Positions 12,381 to 25,151 of a DNA stretch of 64,000 nucleotides are shown here, piece after piece (the stretch's first letter is position 1; each line of letters opens with the position of its first letter). The stretch lies in NCBI GenBank assembly GCA_025331125.1, contig JAOALB010000043.1, positions 40,910 to 104,909 of the forward strand, given 5' to 3'. Under the pieces are notes generated by a model, which was not told the DNA's origin, did not search any database, and saw nothing but the letters and a program-made list of their open reading frames with translations. The DNA comes from Mycogone perniciosa (Eukaryota > Ascomycota > Sordariomycetes > Hypocreales > Hypocreaceae). A program made the translations under genes and the position numbers.

Positions 12381-12404
12381 TCCCGTTCCCGCTCCCGCTC
12401 CCGC
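12381..12404 (-). repeat. CTCCCG tandem run (G4-capable on minus strand)
   Basis: Four regularly spaced CCC blocks (TCCCGTTCCCGCTCCCGCTC then CCGCC) give GGGN3GGGN3GGGN3GGG on the minus strand. This is a canonical short-loop quadruplex pattern in intergenic DNA. Confidence 0.6.
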
Positions 12405-13221
12405 CGTTGACGTTACCAACAGGGGTTGAAAGGGGTGCAGAGCCCCAAACCACGAGGAAGATCGAAACGCCAAGCAGCTGGCGAATAGGGCGACAAATCA
12501 GGTGCACAACCAAGTCACTTGGCACCGTGGCGCTTGGGGAAGACGCCAAAGAGGGTGATCACCAGATGGACAGATGAAATAAAGGCGTGATGTCGCTCTT
12601 GAGGGCTAATAGAGTCGGAGTTGCTAGTCGCACCAAGTCTTGCTTGATTGGGAATGAAAAGCAATACGAGTACTACTTCATAGGCGCCGGGTGATCAATC
12701 AAATGGCGATTTTTTTTGGAACTTCAGCGCATTACATAGCCAAAAATAGCCTCACTTTCAGCCAAGCCGCCAACTTTCTCGCCAAGGCATGACGCCGTGC
12801 CGAACTCCGGGTCCCATTAACAACTCCAGAATGGCAGAACCCTTGAAGTCACAGTGGACTTTGAAGCTAAAGGGCGGGCTGAGCGCCTGGGGCAAAGAGC
12901 TGCAACGCAGATTGTTTGGGAATGTCGAATTGGAGGAGCGGCATTGCAGTAGCAGAGACACTGGCGCTGTGAGAAATGGTGCTTAGCGCCTGAGAATCAG
13001 GTTGCATTGTCGCCGTCGCAGGTATCCTCACGCCGAAATTAGCCGGGGGAGTACATGTTAGTTTTGTAGCTGGACTGCGCCTCAACATTGGAACCGTTCA
13101 TTCCGCTCTCCGGAGTCGTATTCTTACTTATGTTATTATGTACATCGCGCAAGCAGGCGTCTGCTTGTGTGGCCCTCCAAGTCATCCCCCCGTTTCTCCT
13201 CCTTCTTCCACCATTTTAACA

Positions 13222-13256
13222 CCATCGCCATCGCCATCGCCATCGCCATCGCCATT
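13222..13256 (+). repeat. (CCATCG)n microsatellite
   Basis: About five near-perfect hexamer units (ATCGCC) roughly 270 bp upstream of the dcw1 ATG, in a likely promoter or 5' UTR. Confidence 0.8.
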
Positions 13257-13519
13257 GTTGATCTCTCCATCTGCAAAAACACCAACACACATTGTCCGCG
13301 CCTGTCCTCACCTGTCCTCACCTGCGATATTCGACCCGGAGTCGCCGTTCGCTGCCGAGGATACGCAATTCGACTCTCTGTTATCGTCCGCCAACGCCAA
13401 CACGTATGAGTGCTGCTGTCTAGGAAGCCATCCCGTTGATCCACACTCCGCTCATTTCTCCGTCGCTCGCTTGGCCTGTTTATGTCGCTTTTCACGCTTC
13501 TGCGCTCGTCCTCGTCAAC

Positions 13520-15094
13520 ATGAGATCTCTGCTCAAGTCCGGCGCTTTCGTCGCCCTCTTGTCAGCCGCTGACCTTGCCCGCGCGCAACAGACGCCCTTC
13601 TCTGTCGCCTCCGATGGTGCGAATCCCTTCAACATCATCATTCACACCTGTTTTCCATGTCCATGCTGAGGACTGACCCTCGTTTTCTTATAGATGCCAT
13701 CAAGCAGACAGCCAAAACGATTGCCTGGGATTTAGTCAGGTACTATCACGGAAACGAGTCTGGTCAGACGCCAGGAATCCTCCCTGGGCCGCCTCCTGCT
13801 GGCCCTTACTACTGGTGGGAAGGCGGTGCCATGTGGGGGACTTTGATTGATTACTGGTTCCTGACCGGTGATTCCACTTACAACGACCTTGTGATGGCGG
13901 CCATGCAGTGGCAGACTGGTCCTGAGAACGCTTTCATGCCACCCAATGTCACGGCTTCCTTGGGAAACGATGATCAAGGGTTCTGGGGCATGTCTGCCAT
14001 GCTGGCTGCCGAAGAGAAGTTCCCCGATCCTCCTTCAGACAAGCCTCAATGGCTTGCCTTGGCGCAGGGTGTCTTCAACAGTCAGGCCGGCCCCGACCGA
14101 CATGACACCACATGCAATGGGGGTCTGCGATGGCAAATCCCCTTCACCAACAACGGATACAACTACAAGAACAGTAAGACGGTTACTGGGACGGGTTTGC
14201 GACGCCGGATGGTTGAGCTAACGTGCTGTAGGTATTGCAAACGGCTGCTTCTTCAATTTGGGCGCGAGACTCGCCCGCTATACCGGAAACCAGACGTATG
14301 CCGACTGGGCCGAGAAGACGTGGGATTGGCTGGCGGCCGTCGGCTTTCTCGATGCCAAAACTTATGCTATTTATGATGGCGGCCATGTCGAACACAACTG
14401 CACAGACATCAACAAGGCCGAGTTCTCGTACAACAATGCTGTTTGGGCACTTGGTGCGGCCTACATGTTCAACTACGTGAGTCACGTTTGCTTCAAATCC
14501 CCTTGACCGCATTCGCTGACTGTTTGGCAGACCAAGGGTGACCCTAAGTGGCAACAAAGAGTTGATAAACTGATCGACCACGGCCTTGAAACTTTCTTCC
14601 AGAACAACACTGCCTACGAGCCGTCATGCGAGAGCGTCGGAACCTGCACCACTGACATGTTGTCATTCAAGGGCTACGTCCACCGATGGTACTCGACCAT
14701 GACTCAGCTTGCTCCTTTCACTGCGGCAAAGATATTGCCTGTCCTCCGGACATCGGCAGCAGCAGCTGTTAAGCAATGCACCGGCGGTGATTTTGGCCGT
14801 CAGTGTGGCTTTAAATGGACGACGGGTGTTTATGACGGCATCACGGGTGTCGGCCAGGAAATGAACGTCCTAGGTGCTGTATCATCTCTTCTCATTACCA
14901 CGGCTAGGGCACCTGTGACGGCTGAAACTGGTGGCACCTCCAAGGGTGATCCCAACGCTGGCAAGGGTGCCGACGATTTCCAGAATTACAAGAAGCCAGT
15001 ATCAACAGGCGACCAGGCTGGAGCTAGCATCCTGACCATTATCATCTTGGGGTCAGCCTGTGGCATGTTTGGCTGGATGAGCATTGGTGTCTAG
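13520..15094 (+). CDS. dcw1: GPI-anchored GH76 mannosidase-like wall enzyme (Dcw1/Dfg5)
   Basis: Four exons (13520-13616, 13694-14173, 14232-14476, 14531-15094) give 461 aa. Introns are 77, 58 and 54 bp and all joins keep frame. The protein has a signal peptide (about 1-22, ending ADLARAQ) and a GH76 (alpha/alpha)6 domain with [11 protein letters not shown]. The catalytic Asp-Asp pair lies in GNDDQGFWG (D125-D126), followed by NGGLRWQI and FKGYVHRW. It ends in a hydrophobic tail [21 protein letters not shown] after a small-residue site (GDQAGAS), a GPI-anchor signal. Dcw1/Dfg5 enzymes cleave GPI glycans and attach GPI proteins to wall glucan, so it should act at the plasma membrane/wall interface. 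Several Asn-X-Ser/Thr sites are present. Confidence 0.95.
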
Positions 15095-16474
15095 AGGGCT
15101 CTTTTTTTCGGGAGGGTTGCGCAAAGTTTGACACGTACGGCGTTGGAATGTAATTGGAAATCATCCAACAAGAGTTTTCTGGTTTTTTTCTTCTCTTTTT
15201 TCTATTTCTGTCCTTTTAGTTGCGTTGACGCCCAGACTTAGATCACGAGGGTCACAGTTGTCTTATTCTGGTCGGCCTACAGGCGGGAGATATGCTTGCT
15301 TGGCTGCCAGCTGTACAAGATATGGAGGGGGTGGTGATTGGACGGATAAAAAGGTGATGCAGGGCACATCTTTTAGGATTGCACAAGGATGTGCATTCAC
15401 AATTGCGGCCTCCTTGGCGGAAACCCGATTGGAGGGTCGGTTTTCCATAATAGAATCATGATCAACAGACATCAGTTAGCCGAGCTGTGCTGCAGGATAC
15501 GTATGCATGAGAGCAAGCGAATGTCACGACAATGCAGCAAATGTCACACACCTTGATGGAGAGGTATGCATAGCTACAAATATGAGAGGCGACGAGGCTG
15601 TGTCCAACTATGGAGACGCTGCAGCACAACTGGAGAATAGGATACACATCACGTCCAACCACCAGTCTTCGTCGAGACACGTTCTCTTCTGAGGGTTACA
15701 CAACTTCAAGCCCTTTCGATTTGTCCCCTCAATGTTTTACGCTCGATTTGATGCATAGGTGCCCAGAGCCTCCCCCTCCAACAGGTCCCCAGCCATATCT
15801 AGAAATGAGAGACGCTGCCTGGATGGCTTGACGAATAACAGATAGCTGGACCAAAACCAACCTCCTCATGCTCCTATCTATAGACAAGGCAACCGCTTTT
15901 CTCCGCCGAGGCAAACTCCCGAGGATGACTTGGCCTTGACCCATGCAACCTATCTGCAGGTCTGTTGCTTTTCAGCCGCCCGACCAGGTTAACTGTGACA
16001 TGTTTTCGGCTGCTATAATAGGCACGGAATCCCCGAAAGCTTGATTTTTGGCAACGGTTGGCAGTTTCCATAAATGGATGAGGCTGCAGAGTGCACATCT
16101 CACCGACTGTGAAGAGGCTCTGTGTCTTCTAACAATTAGTTGATATTCAGCTCAGCTCAGCTTCATGCATTTGTATTTAGTTATACTATTGCAGGAAAGC
16201 GATTTCAGTGTTCTCTTAGGTACTATTACATTACAGCTCTTCTTCACGCTTTCTGTCTTAAGGATAGAGCACTTCCCCAGATGAAGATTTGGGGGGTTGT
16301 GTAAAATCATAGCCGTTCTGGTCTTTCCATATTTCTTGATCAAGAATATTTACCATTTTGCTCAAACATATCTATGATACTTCTCTGATACATCTTTCTC
16401 GAGACTTCCTCGCTCGAATACACATATTCCCTTCCTTCTGCGGACTTTCAAGGCCTCCCGGTCGATAGTTCAGA
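15095..16474. other. Intergenic region, no supported gene
   Basis: The first part is the dcw1 3' UTR, with T-rich runs near 15175-15220. The last 150 bp before 16475 are the leader of the ankyrin gene. Intervening short ORFs on both strands look like noise. Confidence 0.55.
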
Positions 16475-19400
16475 ATGGCGACTGAATTTCATGATACTCC
16501 CAAGGAGGGATGTTTGATCGACGTTCAGACATTTCACTTTCTCAAATTGGATCACGTCGATCTCTTTGATGGAAAAGCAGCAAATATTAAGAACCCTTCT
16601 GTTTCAAACCCGTTCGGATCACTCTTATCCATGGATTTTAAATTTGACCTGTCCATTCTTCTTATGGGCGACGTTTCTCTCCATTTTACCTTCAATTCGG
16701 AACCTGAAGAGGCGATAGAGGTCCAGCATGTCGTTTTAGGGGTATCTCAACGGCAGTCTACCCTGACCATGCCAGGGCTCCCTCCCGTTTTCAATCTGGT
16801 CGAGGACGAAGGCCTTCCGTTCATGGTTGAATCTTCACGACGTGCCCCTGACGATAGATGTCGGGCCGGTTATACAATCAAAATGAAAATACACGATCAC
16901 ATCCTCCCTCATACTCAAAACATTCGCCACATTTCGACTCTCAGAATTGCGGTTGTGTTGAGCAGCCATCCATCTGACGCGAATATACAGGTTGAATATG
17001 AGGGAAACATTCTGAGATTTTTCAAACCGCAAACTTCACACAATTGGTTTGAACTTATGCACAGGGTTGATCGCACCACCGAGCACTGGAAGTCTACGAA
17101 TACGAACCATCATGCGGATCAACCGACCAGTGTGAGGTGTCGTCAGCTTCTGTGTTGGGCCGCCGGAATTGGAGACCTCTCCTTACTTGAGACATGTCTC
17201 AAAATGGTTGCAGACGGCCCCAATTCGAAAGATCACTTTGGGATGACGCCTTTGGCTTGGGCGGCGTTGATGGGACGGGACGAGATCGTCCAAAAGCTCG
17301 TGGAGCATCTTCTTGCCTCCAGATCTGGCACATCCGCCCTTTGGGAGATACAGACCAAGAACAGGCTCACAGACAAGGATATCGACACACCGCTGTGTTT
17401 TGCCGCTGTGAATAAAAAAACAGAAGTGATCCGCCGTCTCGTCGCTATATTCGTCGAAAAACATCAGCATCCTGAGAAATGGCTATCGGCGAAGCTCCAT
17501 GAGGCCATAGAACAAGGTTGGCTAGATGCTGTGCAAGTTTTGCTCGAAAGCGGTGCCCCAATAGAAACACCATCAAAGGGGGAAATGCCAATTACGCCGT
17601 TGTGTAGTGCAGCCAAAAAAGGAAACACTGATATTATGAAGTGTCTTCTTGACAAGGGCGCGAATCCAAACAACCCTTCAGGACGAACCGAAAGTATATT
17701 CTTTGCCATCGAAGGGGGGCATTACAACGCTGTGGAGATGCTCCTCCATACAAAAGCAAATATGAAAACCCTGAATCATTTTAGAAAATCGCCGCTGGAA
17801 GTCGCAATTGAGAAGAGGGATATTATGATTGTGGCCTTACTCTCTGATAATTCTACCGACAAGCTGGCGAAATCGATAGACGACCTTGACGAGGACATCG
17901 ACTGTGAATTCACTGCTATGATGACGGACTTCTTCGAAGATGGCACCGTATACTTTGACGAACTCTCTGTGTACCATGCCATGAGTCGAGTACAGTATGA
18001 TCCAGTCCTGAAAAATGACGTTGCCTTCAGATGGCTTCACTTACCCGCAAATAACGTGAGTTTGACTATGACTATTACAAGACATATAGGCTAACGCGAA
18101 TGTAGATGCAATGGGTTGAGGTAATGACGCACTTCTACTCAATCTTCTATCATCGCCTTTTTCTGACAGTCCAGGTTTTGATTTCTCGACTCTATGGGGA
18201 TATCGCTGCCTATAAAATTTTGAAGCCAGAGCGGTGGGTTGATCAACAACATCCCGGGCGACCCACAGCTCAGCACTCTCGGTATATGCGGCCACTTTGC
18301 AGTAGCTTTAAATGCAAAAAGGGGAGTAGGTGCTGTTTTTCCAGAAGAAATTAGATTTCAAGGCTAACGTTTGAGAGATGCCACAGAACGAAGTCATACT
18401 GATAAAGATATGGTTCTCTTTGTGAGTTTCTTGCCGAAGCGCCAACACTAAGTCTTGATGGCTAATGCTCCAAAGATGCCATATCTACACCGGGAGGGCG
18501 AAAAGAGTAGGGTGAACAGAAATGTTGTGTTTGCAAAGCGACTTAAAAACCCCGAATCAAATTGGACAGAACACCAGAAACTCCCCCATGCCTACATCCA
18601 TGGGAAGAAATCCAGAAACAATCATCTGCTTCACGTCCGCAGGACTTTGGACCAGTTCTACTACAACACACTGGATGACACTAGCGACAGAGATAAAGAC
18701 CAGGTGGTTTCTCGTTACCAAGAGCGCCGTCGTAAGGAGAAGAAGACCCCTACGAAAGAATTATCTATGAAACATTTATCTGTGGAAGAACTGTCTGTGG
18801 AAGAAGAACCATCTGTGGTAGAGCTGGTGGACCAACTTTGGTTATGGGTTATCACCGGATCTTCTGGACGGGTAGAAACGGTAATTAGTTGTTTCCCTAC
18901 TAGGGAACCTTCCGACAGATCGAACGACACCCAGGACAATGCCTATTCAAAATTAGATCAAAAACGCAAAACTGACGTTTTCCAGACCGTCAGAGACTAC
19001 ATAAACGAGAAGCCTGAAGGGATTCAGACGCCATACGATCTTGCAGGAGTAATTGTGAGCAGATGCTCCAAGGTCTTTCTAAATCCTTCAAATGCCGACA
19101 AGTCACTACAATTCTCCGAAATTTATAAAAGTTCCATTGGTAGAATTGTAAGTGGCTCTAGAATTTTTCTCCCCCCCTCTCCAACCCAACCCCCTGTGGG
19201 CGATCTAGCTGACAGTAGAGTAGATGGGTGCAGAAATTAAGCTATTTGAGACGTTCACGAAACTGATCGACATCCGTGATACAAGGCTGTGCCGCAATGC
19301 ATCTACTATTGACAACATCCTTGAAATACTCGACGATTTGAAAGCGCCTACCGCCGATAAAAACCTTAACGAGCTTCAGGAGGAATTCAGGAACTACTAT

Positions 19401-20717
19401 GAAGTCACTTTTGATAGTGAGATCCCGAGCAAAAAGGATATAAAAGAGGTGGCACAGGGTTCCGATGTTGCAAAGCTTGAGCAGGTTCTCCAAAAGCTTG
19501 TTCGCTTTCATGCCCTTGAGATAAATGAGGAAATCGGACTGCTCCGCGAAATCAAGGAAATTCAGTATGAGCTGAACATCATGGCAATGGTATTTGAGGA
19601 TCAGCAAAATGTCGTGAGTTCAATGGAGCGTAAGATCCGCTCCATGAAGAGAGGTACATCACTCCAGGATGACGACGATGTCACAGCCAGCCATTCAGAT
19701 CGCGTCGTGTCACGCTCCGATTCAACGACCATGGGAATAGACTCAAACGATGAGTGGCAATTACGGCATGAAAGTTCGGCTGAGACTGTTTCCATGCTGG
19801 AGTCGTTTCACAATGTCCAACATGATGACAAACCGTATATCTACACCGAGGAGCCTGCCACGTTCGATTCTAGCCAGATCAACCATGAAGACTCAGAGTT
19901 GAGTATTGCAAGTTTGCTGAAGAGATTGCCCCAACGGAAAAGTCAAAGCGCCAAAAAGGAGAGCGAGAGGATTTGGGGAGAAAGCGGCGACAAAGAAGAT
20001 GCTAGTCTTCCTCTCCATATTGTGAAGAACGGTGTTGCGGAAGTCGATGGGATGATGCAACGTGCAATTCGTGCAAGTGAAGCGGTAGGGAGCTCAGCCT
20101 CTTTCTTTTCCCTTTCCTCTTCCCCGGTGCCAGCTCCAAGCTGACCTGAACTTTACACAGTTGAGCTTGCTCGTCGAGTTGAGGCAAAAGCAGAGCAGCG
20201 TGGTAAATTGCACCATCGCGACACAATCACTCAGGGCGACAAAAGAAGCAGAGAAACAAAGCAAAACTCTCATGGTCTTTACTGTGGCCACAATTGTATT
20301 TGTAAGTCTTTTCATTGGATGACTGCAGTTTAGTGCTCTCTGGAACGTGGTAGCAATAGCATTGACACATCACACAAAAATAGTTACCTTTATCCTTTAT
20401 CGCAGCCTTCTTTGCCATTCCGCTTAGAGAATTCACTAAAGAAGGATCTACTACTCTCAGCGCAGGCGATGTCTCTAAAGTCATGTGTAAGTCCCTCAGC
20501 AAGGCACTATAACTACAAGTGAGGATGACGGATGAGGTTACTGATGATGGACGTCGCTATTTTAGTCCCAATTTCCGCTCTTATTTCAGCAGCCTTCATC
20601 TACATTGCCTTCACAGCTTCAGAGATGAAAGAGATTTGGCAATTTCTTAAGAAGAATGTCAATATTTCTTTATGGAAGAGGGCTAAGAGTGTGAGCTTGG
20701 GAGATGATAATTGTTGA
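16475..20717 (+). CDS. Ankyrin-repeat protein with CorA-like two-TM C-terminus
   Basis: Nine exons: 16475-18055, 18106-18120, 18175-18325, 18378-18421, 18476-19147, 19224-20084, 20161-20301, 20384-20486, 20566-20717. They total 1240 codons (1239 aa) with every join in frame. Residues about 215-450 carry ankyrin repeats (GMTPLAWAALMGRDEIVQKL, TPLCSAAKKGNTDIMKCLL). A charged middle follows with the fungal blocks LHLPANN-MQWVE, DKDMVLF-MPYLHRE and HVRRTLDQFYY. The C-terminus has a long helix before LPLSFIAAFFAI and a second TM (SALISAAFIYIAFTA), like the CorA fold. The GMN signature of true Mg2+ channels is absent, so transport is doubtful. Such proteins are numerous and variable in Pezizomycotina; the role is unknown. 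Exon 2 is only 15 nt. Confidence 0.85.
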
Positions 20718-21669
20718 AGATATCATACAGCTTAAGCAATACATTCGTGTGATGCACCTCGATCGCCGCTATTTTTAACCAAATTATCTTATCTGACAGG
20801 TCTGTTACCAATCTGTACTCTGGCGGTATTCGTTAGTCAAAAGTCAAAACATGAACACACCACTACTTACAGGGATTTTCAGTTACCTGGATCAGGCTGC
20901 ATTGCCAAGATGCCATAAACTACTTGGATAGGGGCCATACAAGGCCCTGGAGTCTCACACAGTTTCCCCCTTTTCTTTCAAAACAAAGACTGCTTTCTCT
21001 CTTATTCCTCAACCCTAGAGATTTTCCATATCACCTTCCTCTTGTAATAGCGCACAGTAACCATCAGGAGCCTAAAAATGCAATGGGGCAATAATACCAT
21101 TAAAGGCCCAGGTCCTTAATCTAGATCTAAAGAAAGGATATATAAAGAAAAATACTTATTTTTTAAAAAAAAATAAACATTGGTTTGATTTACTAAGTTT
21201 AATAATATCTATATATTATATACCCTTTTGGTCTAATAATATTTACTATATATTAATTCTATACGGAGTAGTTATATTAGATACTAAGTTTAGCTTAGTG
21301 TAAATGACCCGTTACCTTTAGCAAAGCCTTAATCGTTAAATAGGAGGCTGAAAAAGGGTTAGACTGGCAAAAGTGGATCCATTCTACCATTCAACGGTTA
21401 TGCTTCATGTACTCCGTACTCCGTACTCGTACTCCAATAAAAAGGAGAGCTCTAAAGCCTTGTGGGTCTTTGGTGCTTGTAATCCATGATTACATGCTCA
21501 TAACTTCAGCCTCCGCAATTTAACAGCAGCCTGCCAAGAATCCTTTCAGAAGCGTAAGAATCCTTTTAGAAACGTAAGCAATCTCACCCACTGAGCCGGA
21601 TATCTTCTTCCCAAGCATTGCTCAATTTTACCATCTTGACATCCTGACATCAGTACGACAGGCGTAGAA
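20718..21669. other. AT-rich intergenic region
   Basis: About 950 bp with a strongly AT-rich core at 21110-21300 (runs such as TTTTTTAAAAAAAAATAAA and TATATATTATATA) that contrasts with its surroundings. Motif copies occur at 21262 (TACGGAGTAG) and 21411-21436 (TACTCCGTACTCCGTACTCG). This could be a decayed or RIP-affected patch; no ORF survives. Confidence 0.5.
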
Positions 21670-23651
21670 ATGTTTAGCACGTTGTATCGTGCAGTTTGGC
21701 TGGCGCTGCCGTTGCTGCGCCCAGCAGTTTGTCAACTGGAGCTCTATGCCCCAAGCGACCAGAAGCCACTCGCAGCGGTTGAGAATGCCACTGTCGCAAA
21801 TTGCCATCAGGCAGTAAGTAGTGAATAAATAATTGCTTCAAAGACTTCCAGGGAGCTAATCTTCATTTCTAGTGTGCGGAACTGCGGGCTGCTGATGGCT
21901 TCGATCTCCTCTCACACTACCCGGATCTGCCACCAGGTTTCCAGGAGCAATATTTCACCATCCAACAGGTGGAGATGATTCCACTGTGCGTTGTCCAGCC
22001 ACGGTCCGCTGAAGCCGTTTCTTTTGTCGTGAAATCAGTTAGAGAACACCAATGCGACTTTGCTATCAAGAGCGGTGGGCACAGCGTTGCTGCTGGCACC
22101 TCCGCCAGACATAACGGCCTGGTTCTGGATCTCAAACATCTAAACCAGATCGAGTTATCTCAGGACAGACAAACGGTATCCGTTGGCCCGGGAAACCTGT
22201 GGAGAGATGTTTACGAAAAGCTGGAACCTGAGGGTCTACTTGTTGCAGGTGGGCGAGTTGGTTCTGTTGGAGTGGGCGGCTTTACTCTTGGAGGTGAGAT
22301 GTTCTGTCTGCCTCATCGTCGCCAAGTTTTCCTATAACATGCTCTAGGTGGCATCTCGTTCATTTCTCGTCGCCACGGATGGGCGGTTGACAACGTGCGC
22401 AACTTTCAGGCAAGTCCCAACCAACCACTTTGCAATGCTGTAGTTGGAGCTGGACTAACCTTCCTCCAATCTAGGTCGTGCCTCCAAACGCCACAGTGAC
22501 TGAAGCCAACCCGAATGAGCATCCAGACCTATTCTTTGCGCTTCGTGGCGGTGGTAGCAACTTCGGCGTCGTAACTCGTTTCGACTTTGACGCACACGCA
22601 CATAAATTGCTGTGGGGTGGAATGGAGGCAAATATAATGCGTGATCTATCCGAGAGAAACCAATTATTGGGTTTGCGGGAGCAATTCAACTGGACGTTAC
22701 ACTCTGTCTTGACTATTGCGTCAGGATGGCTCCAAGGCATCGGCCGCCACCTCGGATATGGAGCAAAATCTCACGATCTAATCAACGCGTTTGTAGCGCT
22801 GGCTGAGGAGAGACAGACAGACTCTGCTGCACATTGCTACCTATATTTCTCATGGGTCCCCATGGTTAAAGCACACCTTGTGGGCTCGAATTATCTCTAC
22901 AGCTTGCCTGTGGAGCAGCCTACAGTTTTGCAGAACCTCACCTCAGTTCCCAGCCTTTGGTCCACGAAACGCCTGGCTCGAATGTCTGAGTTTACGAGCG
23001 AGATTGAAGATCTCAATCCAACTGGACTCCGGTAGGTACCGGGACGCAGTATTGTTCTTAGAATTAACGCACTGATCTTTGGTAGGAATTATTGGAGGAC
23101 ATCAACGTTTAAAGTGAATGGCGAGCTCATCTCGAAGCTTTGGGACATTTTTCTTGCAGAAAGCCATTCTCTTAGGCTAGCTGTTCCCGACGCGATGATA
23201 AGCACCAACCTACAGCTACTGACGAAGCACGAAATTGGCCTCTTTTCCAGAAATGGCGGTAATGCTTTTGGAATTGATGTGGAAGATGGCCCATTGTTCT
23301 GTAAGTTTATTTGCCGCACCACCTTGCTACTAAACAAGAACAAAACCAGCGCGGCCCTCGGCTAATCATACCTCATACACAGTCTTCGGCATAACCCTTG
23401 CTTGGAAGTCATCAAAAGATGATGAGATACTGCTAAAGTTGGCGAAAACTGTGATATCCAAGGCCGTAGAGCTGGGGAAGGAGATGGGACTCCATCACCC
23501 ATTCATCTACCCAAACTATGCGGCTGCTGACCAGAATGTGTTTGCGGGATATTCCCCTCGGACTCGACAGCGGTTGTTGGAAATTCAAGACCACAATGAT
23601 CCGGGGCAGGTGTTTTCAAATCTCCAGCCTGAGCATTTTAGACTGCGATAG
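21670..23651 (+). CDS. Secreted FAD-linked oxidase, BBE (berberine-bridge) family
   Basis: Six exons (21670-21813, 21873-22293, 22348-22409, 22475-23031, 23086-23300, 23383-23651) give 555 aa, all joins in frame. Intron 3 (22410-22474) has a GC donor (GCAAGT...CTAG). A signal peptide (about 1-21, MFSTLYRAVWLALPLLRPAV) precedes a PCMH-type FAD domain. FAIKSGGHSVAAG contains the His (118) that links covalently to FAD in this family, and VGGFTLGGGISFISRRHGWAVDNV and LRGGGSNFGVVTRFD follow. The C-terminal BBE segment has the YPNYA motif. A Cys for a second covalent bond is not seen in the usual place. Substrates in the family range from sugars to alkaloid-like metabolites. No biosynthetic partners lie beside it, so the substrate cannot be inferred. 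Confidence 0.93.
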
Positions 23652-24784
23652 GGTCATCATGGTTATGTTCAGTCCAAGGGCCCCGATGCGTGTTTGAGAG
23701 TTTGGTATGATGCTCAGGACGTATGGGGTTCCCTGGCTAACGGCTTGAGTGGCCGCTGACACTGAACTTACGCACGAGAATACGAGAGTGAAACACTCCC
23801 AAGGCAACAAGGCCGCCCAAATGAGGTGAGGCGGGACTATGCACACTCTACAGGAGTTTCTAATGGAAGGGGCTTCCTGACAGTCACAAAGAAGCCTGTA
23901 CGTGATAGACTCCGGCCAGTTGGTTCACCTCTGTATTTACTTCTGTGCTCACTTCCATTTGGCAAGCTTCATTCTTTGGTATCCAATTATTACGCAACTG
24001 AAGATGTGCTGGCTCAAGTGTGGCCTGATGTTGGCACTTTGGGTCTAGAGGATACGTATTAGTTATGCCGTGAACGCCTACGTTCGGACCGGGCATCCAG
24101 GGTTAGGGTTTTGTTTACGTTCATCGCTGGCTAGGAAGTAATAATAGACTAAGAAGATTAGGATGTACCTAGTCAGCTAGGCCCATGTACTTAGACTGTC
24201 TAGCTTGTAAGCTTAAGTAAGCCTCCCTTAAGCTAGAATTAGGGCCGGCTAGGTTGAATTGTGTTCAGCATTGGGCTACTCCGTAACTTGAGCTTGAATA
24301 GATGAAATGAGTCGAAGTAAAGGGAAATTTCTCCTTATTCATCGTCTTGTATCTATTCCAGCTGCTATATTTAGATCATCTGGTATTGTTCGCATTTGGC
24401 TATCATCTATGTTATCACGTGTTTCGCCAGGGCTATATATTCCCCCGCTTCTCAACCCCCTCTTCTCAGTCCCCTCCTTTCAACACCCTCTTTTACCTAC
24501 CTAGTTCCAAGATACTAGCTTCGATTAAGAGACACCATTACTAGACGTGACAGGTCTTGAATGATCGCCTCTATAGGCGATCTCTATTATGGGCGAAACA
24601 ACGCTTCACGGTTTCTCGTTACCAGCAGCAAAACGGTGCGGGCCACACTCCGTCTTCGGTCATGAATACCACCACAGGCGGTAAGACAGACTCCTTCTGT
24701 CCGAGATCATAGGAGCTCGACTAATGTTCTACAGAATATCGAATTGCACATACTCGATGAGCACCAGGCAATCACGGATGAAGA

Positions 24785-25151
24785 AGGAATTGCTTCAATG
24801 AATTATAGAGTCATTGCTAGTGATACACAGGTAAGGTCTTCTCATTATATTAGCCAGCGTTTGATGCTGCGCAAATTGTGTGTTCCATTGGCTGCTTGCT
24901 GCGTGTGGCGTGTAGGGACCTGCTATAGCTAGGTGTCATTCCGTCCCTGAGCAGCCGGCAGCCTTTAGAATTCACAGTCTGTCCAGCATCAAGCCTTGGT
25001 TAATATAATGAGACGGCCTTATCTATTCACGGACATGGAGAGAGCTGAAGTCTTAGGGACTGCATCTTTACGCTGTTTTCATGTATATAAAACGCGGTTG
25101 GAATAGGCTGTGAGACACTGATGGGGAAGGAAATTGCTTCAATGAATTATA
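24785..25151 (+). repeat. Short direct duplication (two ~24-bp copies)
   Basis: The block ATTGCTTCAATGAATTATA occurs at 24789-24807 and again at 25133-25151. Each copy is preceded by AAGGA(A), with one inserted base in the second copy. The coordinates span both copies; the DNA between them is not alike. Confidence 0.7.

Larger units (their letters stand above)
11593..13519. other. Intergenic region, no supported gene
   Basis: 1.9 kb between the erv41 and dcw1 start codons, so both promoters are here. Short ORFs (for example 12085-12306 and 12355-12549 minus) lack protein-like composition. It contains a C-rich tandem run at 12381-12404, a copy of the dispersed motif at about 12100 (AAGTACGGAGTACTTATTG) and a CCATCG microsatellite. 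Confidence 0.55.

Noticed and set aside
16475..23651. Ankyrin gene plus BBE oxidase as part of a secondary-metabolite cluster
   Set aside because: No synthase, transporter or cluster regulator lies nearby, and the BBE oxidase alone is not diagnostic.
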